A stretch of DNA of 49,556 nt from CAZIKB01 sp964539665 (lineage in GTDB: Bacteria > Zhuqueibacterota > Zhuqueibacteria > Oceanimicrobiales > Oceanimicrobiaceae), in contig CAZIKB010000039.1 in assembly GCA_964539665.1 (NCBI GenBank), positions 1 to 49,556 on the forward strand, written 5' to 3'. How positions within the stretch are numbered: position 1 is the first letter of the stretch; every line of letters starts with the position of its first letter. The position numbers and the translations under genes are program-made. Under the pieces are notes generated by a model, which did not search any database, was not told the origin of the DNA, and saw only the letters and a list, made by a program, of their open reading frames with translations. Positions 26,019 to 34,175 of this stretch are shown one piece after another.

Positions 26019-28107
26019 TAAGGTTTTGCTTTTTTGACTTATTTTTATCTTTATCCGCAGACTCAGGATCTTTAAACTTTTTATCATTTTTGTTAGTTTT
26101 CGCAGCCTCAATGAGCTGTTGTTCTTTTTGAACCGTCTCAGGTTCAATATTGGGGTTATTTTTACTTAAAGTGTCCGTTTGAGTTTCTTTGAGTTTTTCG
26201 GCTTCCAGTGCAGTAGCAGCTTTATCCACCTCAGTTATTTTCTTTTTAACCTTCTTTGAATATTCTGAAGCCGGATAGTTCTTCAATATATCTTGATAAA
26301 TCTTGATAGCTTTATCATTTTCAAAGGTTAATCGTTCGTGTATCCACCCAATAGCATAGAGGGCTTTTGGCGCATATTCCGAAGACGGAAAATTTTCCAC
26401 CACCTGTTGAAATTCATTTACGGCCTGTCTGGTATTTTTACTTGTGAAAAGTGTATTCTCAGCCTGCTTATAAGATTTAGCGGCTTGTTCAACTTGACTA
26501 ATTATGGGTGGGAGTTGTAAAGTTTTTCTTGCTTCTTGTGCCTGATAGCTATCCGGATATCGTTCTATCAATTCATACAGTAATGAATCAGTTTTAAATT
26601 TGTTGTGATATTCATTTTCATAAATATAGGCATAAGATAAAAATGCTTTAGCCGTTCCAGGATGATCCGGAAAAAGGCTAATTATTTCATTGTATTCAGA
26701 AATTGCCGAATCTAACTGTCCAAATTGAAACAAGTACACTTCCGCCAACTGCAATTTATTGGTCAGGAGTGCTTCTAAATCTTCATTTTTAGGCTCCATT
26801 GCAGCTACTTTATCAGGTGGATTGGTTTGATTCTCAAGCTGTGGAGATTGAGTTGAATCTACGGCCAGTCGCATTTTTTTCATTAGCCGCAGCTCAGGAT
26901 GTACCCCATGTTCCAATAGCAACAACTCTAATTCTGTCATTCCAAAGTGCTTGCCATTGTTTTCACTGAATTGCAGACCTTGCGATTTTTTTATCAGCTC
27001 TTTCATACGGATTAAATCGCCAATATTCTTAGCCTTTTCTATAGATTCCGGTATATGTTCAGATTTACCAAATTCCATCTTTACTTTTTCATAATTTTCT
27101 TTTGCACTGGTAAAATCACCAAAGTCATTTTCGTATATTTTGGCCATTTGAAAATAAGCGCTGGCAGAGTTTTCTGTTCTTTTATATTCCAGGGTTATTT
27201 TTTTATATTCATCTATCGCTTCTTCAACTTTGCCGAGGTAAGATAAATCCGCGCTTTTTAATTTGTTATATAATGATTTCCCTTCCCGATAAATACAATC
27301 TGCAATTTCTAACTTAACCAAACCGTGCTTATCTTTAAATAATTCATTATCCAATAGACCAAAACACACATTTTTCGCATTATTAAATTCACCAGATAAT
27401 TTTAATGCCCTGGCAAGATTCAGTTCTGCATCAAACTCAAATTGTTTTGTCTGACTATATTTTATAGCATTTTGAAAATTTTTTACCGCATCAGTATATT
27501 TTTGGGTGTTTATCTGGCTTAAACCCAATTGTAAATATGTCTTTGATTTTATTAATTTATTTTTTGAATCTTCGGCAACTTTTCTAAATCCTTTTTCCGC
27601 TTCTTCAACATTCCCTTGTTTAAGTTGCACTTCAGCAAGTAGAAACCGGCTTTCATCTCTAATATCTCTGTCAATTTTTTTTACGGCAATTAATTCTAAT
27701 AATATATATCGAGCGCTTAAATATTCAAGCACCTGAATATTCGTTTTGGCAAGCCAAAGTTTAGCTTTGTAATAATAATCACTATCAGGGAAATATAAAA
27801 TTAATTCCTCAAATTTTCTTTGAGCCTTAATATAGTCGCCTTTATAATAAAAACACTCTCCTAAAATGAGCACTGCATCATCGACATATTTACTTTCAGG
27901 ATATATCTCTAAGATTTTCGAGGCTTTTTCAATAGTTAAATCATATTGTTTAATCTCTGCAGAAGAAGGCTTCTCCCCTTTGCGTTTTTCCCGTTCTTTT
28001 TTCGCCTCTTTATATATCTTTTTTGTATTGTGAAATGTATTATAATAGGCGCAGGATGTTGAAAACAACAAAATTATAATATATATAAAAAGTAGTCTCA
28101 GGTTCAT
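26002..28107 (-). CDS. TPR-repeat lipoprotein (BamD/YbgF-like periplasmic scaffold)
   Basis: The 701-aa protein has a lipoprotein signal sequence ending STSC (C19), followed by AYYNTF, a start I associate with large TPR lipoproteins of FCB-type phyla. Most of the chain is TPR or Sel1-like helical pairs, with repeated Y-P-x-S and A-x-x-x-L/Y patterns. There are two groups (about 50-370 and 440-650) and a Lys/Asp-rich low-complexity tail (650-701). Likely roles are protein-protein scaffolding at the outer membrane, comparable to BamD or the Tol-Pal factor CpoB; no catalytic motif is seen. It is first in an apparent operon with pyrK, pyrD and cdsA, although no functional link to them is evident. 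Confidence 0.85.
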   Translation of the reverse strand: MNLRLLFIYIIILLFSTSCAYYNTFHNTKKIYKEAKKEREKRKGEKPSSAEIKQYDLTIEKASKILEIYPESKYVDDAVLILGECFYYKGDYIKAQRKFEELILYFPDSDYYYKAKLWLAKTNIQVLEYLSARYILLELIAVKKIDRDIRDESRFLLAEVQLKQGNVEEAEKGFRKVAEDSKNKLIKSKTYLQLGLSQINTQKYTDAVKNFQNAIKYSQTKQFEFDAELNLARALKLSGEFNNAKNVCFGLLDNELFKDKHGLVKLEIADCIYREGKSLYNKLKSADLSYLGKVEEAIDEYKKITLEYKRTENSASAYFQMAKIYENDFGDFTSAKENYEKVKMEFGKSEHIPESIEKAKNIGDLIRMKELIKKSQGLQFSENNGKHFGMTELELLLLEHGVHPELRLMKKMRLAVDSTQSPQLENQTNPPDKVAAMEPKNEDLEALLTNKLQLAEVYLFQFGQLDSAISEYNEIISLFPDHPGTAKAFLSYAYIYENEYHNKFKTDSLLYELIERYPDSYQAQEARKTLQLPPIISQVEQAAKSYKQAENTLFTSKNTRQAVNEFQQVVENFPSSEYAPKALYAIGWIHERLTFENDKAIKIYQDILKNYPASEYSKKVKKKITEVDKAATALEAEKLKETQTDTLSKNNPNIEPETVQKEQQLIEAAKTNKNDKKFKDPESADKDKNKSKKQNLNDLFE

Positions 28108-28429
28108 AAATACTTGTTTCTGCTAATTATTAAAATATAATCCTTAAAGTCACTAAACTAAACGCTTAAATAAAAAGGATGTTCCCTGTAAACATTCACA
28201 CTTCATACTGAGCGAAATCGAAATTTGAACTACACCCCACTATAACTGACATATTAAATTCCGTTGGCTGTTTTACGAATTCAATTTCCACAATTCTTGA
28301 ATTAACTAATGTGAGAAAATTACTGCTTAAAATCCAGAAAAAAAACGAAGATACAAACATTATCGGCAACAGAAAGAAAACCTGTTCGTTGAATTATAAG
28401 TGTTCACGAATGTTTGGCTAATCTGCGTC
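28108..28429. other. 322-bp non-coding spacer with a degenerate repeat
   Basis: No supported ORF lies between the TPR lipoprotein and the barrel-TPR gene. The stretch TTCATACTGAGCGAAATCGA (28202-28221), continuing AATTTGAA, resembles CTGAGCGAAGTCGAA-type dispersed palindromic elements found in many genomes. No terminator hairpin with a T-run was seen. Confidence 0.5.
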
Positions 28430-30586
28430 CTATTTCATCTGTTTTAATGCTTTGAGTCTTTCCAGCGCTTGTTTCTTATATTCAAGAGAGCCAGTGTGAT
28501 CAGGGTTGAGTTTTAATGCCTCGCTCCATTCGATTATTGCTCCCTGGTAATTATCCTCGGTATAAAGTTTTATGCCCTTATTAAAATGCGCTTCAACCAG
28601 TAGGTCTATATTCTTTTTAACGTCGCTCAATCTAGTCTTAGCCGCATCATTTTCTGGCTCCAGGTCCAAAACTTTCTTATACTTATTAAATGCCTCTAAG
28701 TAATTCTCACTTTTTACATCGCTTTGTGCCGCGTCCAAAAGAGTGCCTATTTGTAATTTCTTTTCAGCTGCTTTTTTACCCTGAATAGCTTTAACATTTT
28801 TGGCATTTATTGCCAACACTTCAGAATACAAATCCACGGCATTTTTCCACTCCTTGCGCTGAAAAGAATCTTCTGCCTGGCTGAGATACAATGAAACTTT
28901 TTCTCTTTTTTGTATTAATGCTCTCTTTTCAAGTCTCTCTTTAGGTTTGAGTTTAGCAATTCGAGCTTTGGCTTCGACGTTAGCCTTATCAATTTTCAAT
29001 ATTTCTTCATATTTTATAGTGGCAGCGATATATCTCTTTCTTTGCTCTAAAGACTGCCCTGATTGAAGTAATGCTTTAATTTCCTGCTCAACTTCTTTTA
29101 ATCTATTATCAGTTCGATTTAAATAGGTTAGGGCCACTTGTTTTCCCGGATAATAATCTAATGATTGCTTAAATGCTGCTCTTGCGTTCTTATAATTTTT
29201 TTGTTGAAAAAAAACGACTCCCTGAACAAATAATTCCTCGCTCTTTTCGTCATAAATTTGGTTAATTTTCGATAAATAGCTCAAAGCGCTTTCGTTGTCA
29301 TTTTCAAACAGAAGAACTCTTTTAAAGTAAGTTTGAGCTTCTGCATAATTTTCGGAATCACATTCGTTAGCGCCATCCTGTAGTGATTTCTTTATAAAAT
29401 CCTGTATTGCCGGTTTCAGCGACATTAATTTCATATTGGCTCTAACATGGTTGCTATCTAATTCCAAAACCTTTAATAACATTAATGCTGCCCTTAAAGA
29501 TTGTGCTTCGCCCTTGGCTGTGAGCAGGTCGGCAACCGTATAAAGTGAATCAGCTAAAAACTGCCTTTTTGCATTTCTTCTTTCTAAAGTAAGAACAAGT
29601 TTTCGCGCAGTATCTGATTTAGATTCATGCAAATCAAAAAACAGATATTTCTTTAATTCACTTATTGCAGATTTATAGTCGCTCGATTTTAAATATTTAG
29701 TTCCACGCTCATAATAATGTGAAGCCAGGTCTGCTGGTTTTGCACCTAACCTTGAAGACAAGGTGACCAAAATTCTTTCCAATTCTGTGGAATAAGCGAG
29801 ATTAAATATAAAATTATCCTGAGAGTAACTCATTCCAACACCCCATTTATCAAATTCCAATTCCTGAACACCGGTAAACAATGTCAAATTACGGTTGAGC
29901 TCAAACCCTAATCCCAGGTGGCTGCTGTTATCCCCTTTTCTAAAATGGTAACCCGTATTTAATAAAATCCCTTCTAAGGGTAACAGATAACTAAATCCTA
30001 ACCGCGCCGAAGTATCATAAAGTTTCGAACTTAATGGAATGTTCCGCATCGTAAAACCAAAGTTTAGTTTATCCAGAAGAGTAGATTTCTTGAAATCCTG
30101 CCATCTGTAATCTAATGAACCGACATTGGGATTGCCAATAAATATTCCCCAACCTGCGGCGGCATACCATTCATCTTGTAATGTAGATAAGTCAAAATTC
30201 ACGCCCCACGATAAGCCATTAACAATCTTACGTCCCCAGGCGAGGGTTCCTCTATCAACATTATCTGTTAAAAATGAACTGCGAGAAAGAGCGACTCCAA
30301 AAGTCCCATATAAAGGAACAAATTGGTTGAATCCAATAAAATCAAATCCAAATGCTTTATTTATGCTTATTAATAATTCTCTGTCTTTGGCGCTGGATAA
30401 TAAAGCGGGATTCCAATAAATAGCAGAAGGATCGCGTACTTTTACCACTAATGAACCACCGTAACCAGCTGCTAATGAATTTGGCTTAAAATCCTCCCCA
30501 GCGGTCTGACTGAAAACAGATGCAGGCAAAATGCTGAAATTACTGAGTAATACTAAAAGTATAAATTTTCTTTTACTTGTGAACAT
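28430..30586 (-). CDS. PorV/UPF0164-like outer-membrane beta-barrel fused to a TPR domain
   Basis: The 718-aa protein has a signal peptide (1-26, cleaved after ASVFS). The first half (about 30-285) is rich in alternating strands and contains the PorV/UPF0164 wording DPSAIYWNPALLS near residue 52. The second half (about 290-718) is a chain of TPR units, with typical ASN/YxxA patterns and a final LKLNPDHTGSLEYKKQALER. In related proteins the barrel sits in the outer membrane and takes part in export or attachment of surface proteins. The TPR would then lie in the periplasm. The single-chain fusion is unusual. It is 56 bp downstream of the cyclase gene. Confidence 0.82.
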   Translation of the reverse strand: MFTSKRKFILLVLLSNFSILPASVFSQTAGEDFKPNSLAAGYGGSLVVKVRDPSAIYWNPALLSSAKDRELLISINKAFGFDFIGFNQFVPLYGTFGVALSRSSFLTDNVDRGTLAWGRKIVNGLSWGVNFDLSTLQDEWYAAAGWGIFIGNPNVGSLDYRWQDFKKSTLLDKLNFGFTMRNIPLSSKLYDTSARLGFSYLLPLEGILLNTGYHFRKGDNSSHLGLGFELNRNLTLFTGVQELEFDKWGVGMSYSQDNFIFNLAYSTELERILVTLSSRLGAKPADLASHYYERGTKYLKSSDYKSAISELKKYLFFDLHESKSDTARKLVLTLERRNAKRQFLADSLYTVADLLTAKGEAQSLRAALMLLKVLELDSNHVRANMKLMSLKPAIQDFIKKSLQDGANECDSENYAEAQTYFKRVLLFENDNESALSYLSKINQIYDEKSEELFVQGVVFFQQKNYKNARAAFKQSLDYYPGKQVALTYLNRTDNRLKEVEQEIKALLQSGQSLEQRKRYIAATIKYEEILKIDKANVEAKARIAKLKPKERLEKRALIQKREKVSLYLSQAEDSFQRKEWKNAVDLYSEVLAINAKNVKAIQGKKAAEKKLQIGTLLDAAQSDVKSENYLEAFNKYKKVLDLEPENDAAKTRLSDVKKNIDLLVEAHFNKGIKLYTEDNYQGAIIEWSEALKLNPDHTGSLEYKKQALERLKALKQMK

Positions 30587-30642
30587 AGACGATTTTCACA
30601 CAGTGTTGATGAAAAAATTAAAGTAATTAAACGGTAACGGAA

Positions 30643-32172
30643 TCACGTTAAAATATCTCGATCATAATCAACTTCGCAGACATCAATGAGATTAATACGT
30701 CCTTTGACAGAAATTGATTTAAGACGAGTAGTTGGGTATGACCCGTTCACTTTACGGGCAAGTTCAAAAGAAGTGATAATTTGTCCCGCTTTCGCGTTGG
30801 CGCAGAGACGTGCGGCTACATTCACTACATCGCCGATAACCGTATAGTCCATACGATGCGCCGAGCCCATATGCCCCATAACAATTGCGCCATTATTTAT
30901 TCCAATGCCTGTTTCCAGCGTAACTTGCCCCAGAGTATTACGTTCCTGATTAAGCATCCGAATCTGTCTTTGAATTTCCACCGCTGCTCTCAGAGCATTA
31001 TCAGCCATATTATGCCCCTCAAAAATAGACATAATCTGATCCCCCATAAACTTATCAACAATTCCGGTATGACCTTCAATTATTTTGGTTTGTAAATTAA
31101 AATAAATATTAATTAATTTGACGATTTCTTCAGGCGGCAACTTTTCAGCAATTGTTGAAAAATTTCTTATATCTGAAAACAGAACAGCAACTTTTCGTCT
31201 GGTCGCTTTTAAATTTTGACCATTTGTATGAGCAGTGTCTTTTATCATTTGTACGGTTAATTTTGACACAAATTTCTGCATTTGTGATTTTTCCCGAAGA
31301 TGTTGAATCATATTGTTAAATTCGGCAGCTAATTTCCCTAACTCATCATTCGAAGTGACTGATATTATAGTATCCAGATTTCCATCACCGACTTCCCTGG
31401 CGCCACTGGAAATAAGATGAATTTGATAAACCATTTTTTTGGCAATTATATATATACAGATAACTGATAACAGTGTTATAATAAAAGCAGAGCCAAGAGC
31501 AATATTTCTCGCTTGTTTAAGTCGGGCCAATGTCTTTTCTTTTGAAAAACTTATAAAAATGACGCCCAGGGTAATATCTCTTACTGAAATGCCTTCTTCT
31601 AACTCAGGCACTATTATGGGATAATAGAATTCATATTGATCCGACTTTTCGAATTTTTCCAATTCTTTATATTTAAGTCGTTCTTCTAAATCTTCGATAA
31701 TGACTTCACCACTTTCAGTATCAAGTGCCGCTACCAACTGAGCGTCACTATTTACAATTGCTACTTGTTTTAAGCCTTCAATATCAGTTTTCTTAATTCT
31801 AATAACTGTTTCTATCACTTTGGCATTTTTACCATCTATTAAATCCCCGTAAACCGATTCAGACAGATTTTCAATGAGTACTTCACACACCTGATTCAGC
31901 CTGAGCATCACATTCCGTTGTAGAGTTTGAAACACAATCAGGCTAAAAACCATAAGAACAATGATGACAATCCCACCGATAATTAAACTTAATTTTAATC
32001 TGATAGGAAGAAAACCAAATAGCTCAGCACTCTTATCCCAGGTGGAAGAAAGCCAATAGTGACATTTATGAAAGATTTTCTTTAAATATATGAAGATGAG
32101 ATTTCCATGAAGAAATCCAGATATACCAGAAGCCGAAAAAAAACCATGCTTTGTTTTAGAGCCTTGAGACAC
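30643..32172 (-). CDS. Membrane adenylate/guanylate cyclase with HAMP domain
   Basis: The 509-aa protein has a membrane helix near 60-80, an extracytoplasmic sensor region (about 85-220), a second helix (about 225-245) and a HAMP linker. The C-terminal class III cyclase domain (about 325-500) shows metal aspartates in LFSDIRNFS and FMGDQIM, the substrate Lys in VDKFMGD, Asp in MDYTVIGD, and transition-state Asn/Arg in NVAARL. The Lys/Asp pair predicts ATP and hence cAMP as product. It lies 34 bp downstream of a small one-helix protein on the same strand and 56 bp upstream of the barrel-TPR protein. Confidence 0.93.
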   Translation of the reverse strand: MSQGSKTKHGFFSASGISGFLHGNLIFIYLKKIFHKCHYWLSSTWDKSAELFGFLPIRLKLSLIIGGIVIIVLMVFSLIVFQTLQRNVMLRLNQVCEVLIENLSESVYGDLIDGKNAKVIETVIRIKKTDIEGLKQVAIVNSDAQLVAALDTESGEVIIEDLEERLKYKELEKFEKSDQYEFYYPIIVPELEEGISVRDITLGVIFISFSKEKTLARLKQARNIALGSAFIITLLSVICIYIIAKKMVYQIHLISSGAREVGDGNLDTIISVTSNDELGKLAAEFNNMIQHLREKSQMQKFVSKLTVQMIKDTAHTNGQNLKATRRKVAVLFSDIRNFSTIAEKLPPEEIVKLINIYFNLQTKIIEGHTGIVDKFMGDQIMSIFEGHNMADNALRAAVEIQRQIRMLNQERNTLGQVTLETGIGINNGAIVMGHMGSAHRMDYTVIGDVVNVAARLCANAKAGQIITSFELARKVNGSYPTTRLKSISVKGRINLIDVCEVDYDRDILT

Positions 32173-32206
32173 CGTATCCTTGAAATGCTTAGTTCTATTT
32201 AAATGA

Positions 32207-32497
32207 TTAATAGTTGCTCGGAATTTCTTCTATTTTTATATCCTCAATTCTAAAATTTTGTTTTTCTATTTCGACGAGTCCCTTGAAATAATATAAAAAA
32301 AGAATGAGCAATATGGCGAAAATTAATTTTAGTTTTAATGATTGAGTAGCAGTTGTTGCGCGTGACCTGATTCGTTTAAACGTTATTCGAGATTGGTTTG
32401 GATCTTCTTTTTCTTCAACACTTTGCTTTTCATAATAAAAAGGTGTAAAAGAAAATTTTCTTGAATAGTTTTTATGAATCAATTTTATGCCAAACAT
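32207..32497 (-). CDS. Small single-pass membrane protein, unknown function
   Basis: The 96-aa product has a basic N-terminal half, one membrane helix (about 54-73, LKLIFAILLILFLYYF) and an acidic C-terminus of about 22 residues ending in IEEIPSNY. I do not recognise a family. It lies 34 bp before the adenylate cyclase and is probably co-transcribed with it. The lack of any overlapping better frame and its sensible membrane topology support it as real. Confidence 0.6.
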   Translation of the reverse strand: MFGIKLIHKNYSRKFSFTPFYYEKQSVEEKEDPNQSRITFKRIRSRATTATQSLKLKLIFAILLILFLYYFKGLVEIEKQNFRIEDIKIEEIPSNY

Positions 32498-32552
32498 TTT
32501 CTTTACCGAACCAGGTTTATATCTACTTTTAGAATATATTAAAACTTTATTA

Positions 32553-32629
32553 GTAAAACCTCAGTTTTAGGTGGGAAATATTCGTTCCCGAATAACAACG
32601 AGTTCGATGGACTAACCCCTTGGTTTTAC
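32553..32629. other. Nested inverted repeat, possible structured RNA or cruciform
   Basis: GTAAAACC (32553-32560) and GGTTTTAC (32622-32629) form a perfect 8-bp outer stem. Inside it, GGGAA (32573-32577) and TTCCC (32585-32589) form a second stem with a 7-nt loop. On the minus strand it would lie in the leader of the small membrane protein and cyclase transcript. There is no T-run to make it a classic terminator. Confidence 0.45.
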
Positions 32630-32771
32630 CTTTATTATCTTAATCTCGCGGGCTATGCATTTTAAATCCAACCTTATTAAGAATTAAATTTAATAAATAA
32701 AATTTAAGAGTCAAGATTTTTACTTCAAATAATTCAAAAATACATCTGTCTAAATGTAATATTATTTTATA

Positions 32772-32800
32772 TTGACATTCATTCAGGAAATTGATACTTT
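32772..32800 (+). promoter_or_regulatory. Candidate sigma-70 promoter of mazG
   Basis: A perfect TTGACA (32772-32777) is followed after 17 bp by TACTTT (32795-32800), a weak -10, about 33 bp before the mazG ATG. A TGA lies just before the -10 box. Confidence 0.5.
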
Positions 32801-32832
32801 TAAGCCATTTTTTAGGCTCATTGTAACTATTA

Positions 32833-33645
32833 ATGGAAACAACTATGTCTGACAAATCCAATTCCTCCTTAGGAGATAAATTCCAAAATCTGGTTAATAT
32901 CATGGCTCAACTCAGGGGGCAAGACGGTTGCCCATGGGATAAAGAACAGACTCATGAGTCCCTTCGGCAGTACTTACTGGAAGAAACCTATGAAGTTTTA
33001 GAGTCTATTGATAAAGGGCATGCTAAAGAATTAAAAGAGGAACTGGGGGACTTACTTTTGCAAATTATTTTCCATGGACAAATTGCATCAGAAAGAAAAG
33101 TATTTGATATTGAAACCATTATAGACGCCCTTTCAGAAAAATTAATTCGAAGACATCCAAATGTTTTTGGTGATACAGAAATTAATTCCGCAGAAGAACA
33201 ATCCATCAACTGGGAAAAAATAAAAAAACAGGAAGGTAAAAATTCTGTGTTAGATGGTGTTCCAAAAACATTTTCGGCGCTATTACGTGCCTGGCGAATT
33301 CAACAAAAAGCTTCCACAGTAGGATTCGATTGGCCTGTAGAAGAACCCGTATGGAGTAAAGTTTATGAAGAAATCAATGAATTGAAAGAAGCTGCCCAAA
33401 ATAAAAATAGCAGGCAAATGGAAGAAGAGTTCGGTGATCTGATTTTCTCTTTAGTAAATCTTTCTCGATTTATCGGCATAAATCCAGAAGATGCTTTACG
33501 CATTACCACAGAAAAATTTATTACCCGATTTCAAAAAATAGAATCTGAACTTGCCTCAAAAAACAGAGAAATGCGTAACACTTCCCTGGAAGAACTAGAT
33601 GCTCTTTGGGAGGGAATAAAATCAAAAGAAAACATTACCAGTTAA
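32833..33645 (+). CDS. mazG: Nucleoside triphosphate pyrophosphohydrolase MazG
   Basis: MazG hydrolyses NTPs and dNTPs to monophosphates and PPi, clearing damaged nucleotides and affecting (p)ppGpp levels. The 270-aa protein has the two tandem MazG domains. The first contains CPWDKEQTHESLRQYLLEE and the ELGDLLLQ metal motif; the second contains EEFGDLIFSLVNLSR. DGVPKTFSALLRAWRIQ links them. The ATG at 32833 is used here; one at 32845 is also possible. It converges on the HIT gene with 23 bp between them. Confidence 0.95.
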   Translation: METTMSDKSNSSLGDKFQNLVNIMAQLRGQDGCPWDKEQTHESLRQYLLEETYEVLESIDKGHAKELKEELGDLLLQIIFHGQIASERKVFDIETIIDALSEKLIRRHPNVFGDTEINSAEEQSINWEKIKKQEGKNSVLDGVPKTFSALLRAWRIQQKASTVGFDWPVEEPVWSKVYEEINELKEAAQNKNSRQMEEEFGDLIFSLVNLSRFIGINPEDALRITTEKFITRFQKIESELASKNREMRNTSLEELDALWEGIKSKENITS

Positions 33646-33668
33646 ACTGACATATTACTTCCTTAATT

Positions 33669-34175
33669 TTATTCAGCCAAAAGTTTGTCCTTTAACTTCT
33701 CCCAGGTTTCAGATAACGCTTCCGAAATAACTTTCGTTTTCCCAACTACTGGCATAAAATTCGTATCAGCAGTCCAGCGAGGGACTATGTGAAAATGCAG
33801 GTGATCATCAATACCCGCCCCGGCAATTTTGCCCAGATTCATGCCAATGTTAAATCCATCCGGGTTGACACCCTCTTTTAGCGCTTTGATGGATTTAGAA
33901 ATCATCTCCATCATTTCCATACTTTCCTTTTCATCTAAATTTTCAAATTCAGCGGTATGACGGACTGGTACAACCATTAAATGACCGTTGTTGTAGGGGT
34001 ACTTGTTCATAATGATAAAATGATACTCTCCGCGAAATAATATCAAATTTCTTTTATCATTATTTTCATGATGTTTTATTTTGTTACAAAAAACACAGCC
34101 TTTTTCTTTTTCTCCTAAAATATAATCCATTCGCCATGGCGCCCATAAATTGGCAGAAATCTCGTTGTTTTTCAT
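33669..34175 (-). CDS. HIT family hydrolase (Ap4A phosphorylase-like)
   Basis: The 168-aa protein has the histidine triad DHLHFHIVPRW (H125, H127, H129) and an N-terminal zinc pair CVFC (C27, C30), as in the WAPWRM...CVFC branch. This branch is related to the Ap4A phosphorylases (AMP/ADP-forming) of mycobacteria and many other bacteria. It probably cleaves dinucleoside polyphosphates or AMP-lysine-type adducts. Its start overlaps the EF-G2 stop by 4 bp (ATGA), so translation is probably coupled. Confidence 0.92.
   Translation of the reverse strand: MKNNEISANLWAPWRMDYILGEKEKGCVFCNKIKHHENNDKRNLILFRGEYHFIIMNKYPYNNGHLMVVPVRHTAEFENLDEKESMEMMEMISKSIKALKEGVNPDGFNIGMNLGKIAGAGIDDHLHFHIVPRWTADTNFMPVVGKTKVISEALSETWEKLKDKLLAE

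Larger units (their letters stand above)
32498..32832. other. 335-bp divergent intergenic region with structured element and mazG promoter
   Basis: The region separates the minus-strand small membrane protein from plus-strand mazG. It holds the nested inverted repeat at 32553-32629 and a promoter at 32772-32800, both listed separately. An 87-codon minus-strand frame crosses it into mazG, but it looks like chance. Confidence 0.6.

Noticed and set aside
26019..26147. N-terminal extension of pyrK upstream of 26018
   Set aside because: The added 43 residues are Lys/Arg/Ser-rich, lie inside the TPR gene and are not part of the PyrK family.
32640..32903. 87-codon minus-strand frame upstream of mazG
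   Set aside because: It overlaps the mazG start and promoter, has no ribosome site and no recognisable domain, and lies in AT-rich DNA where such frames arise by chance.
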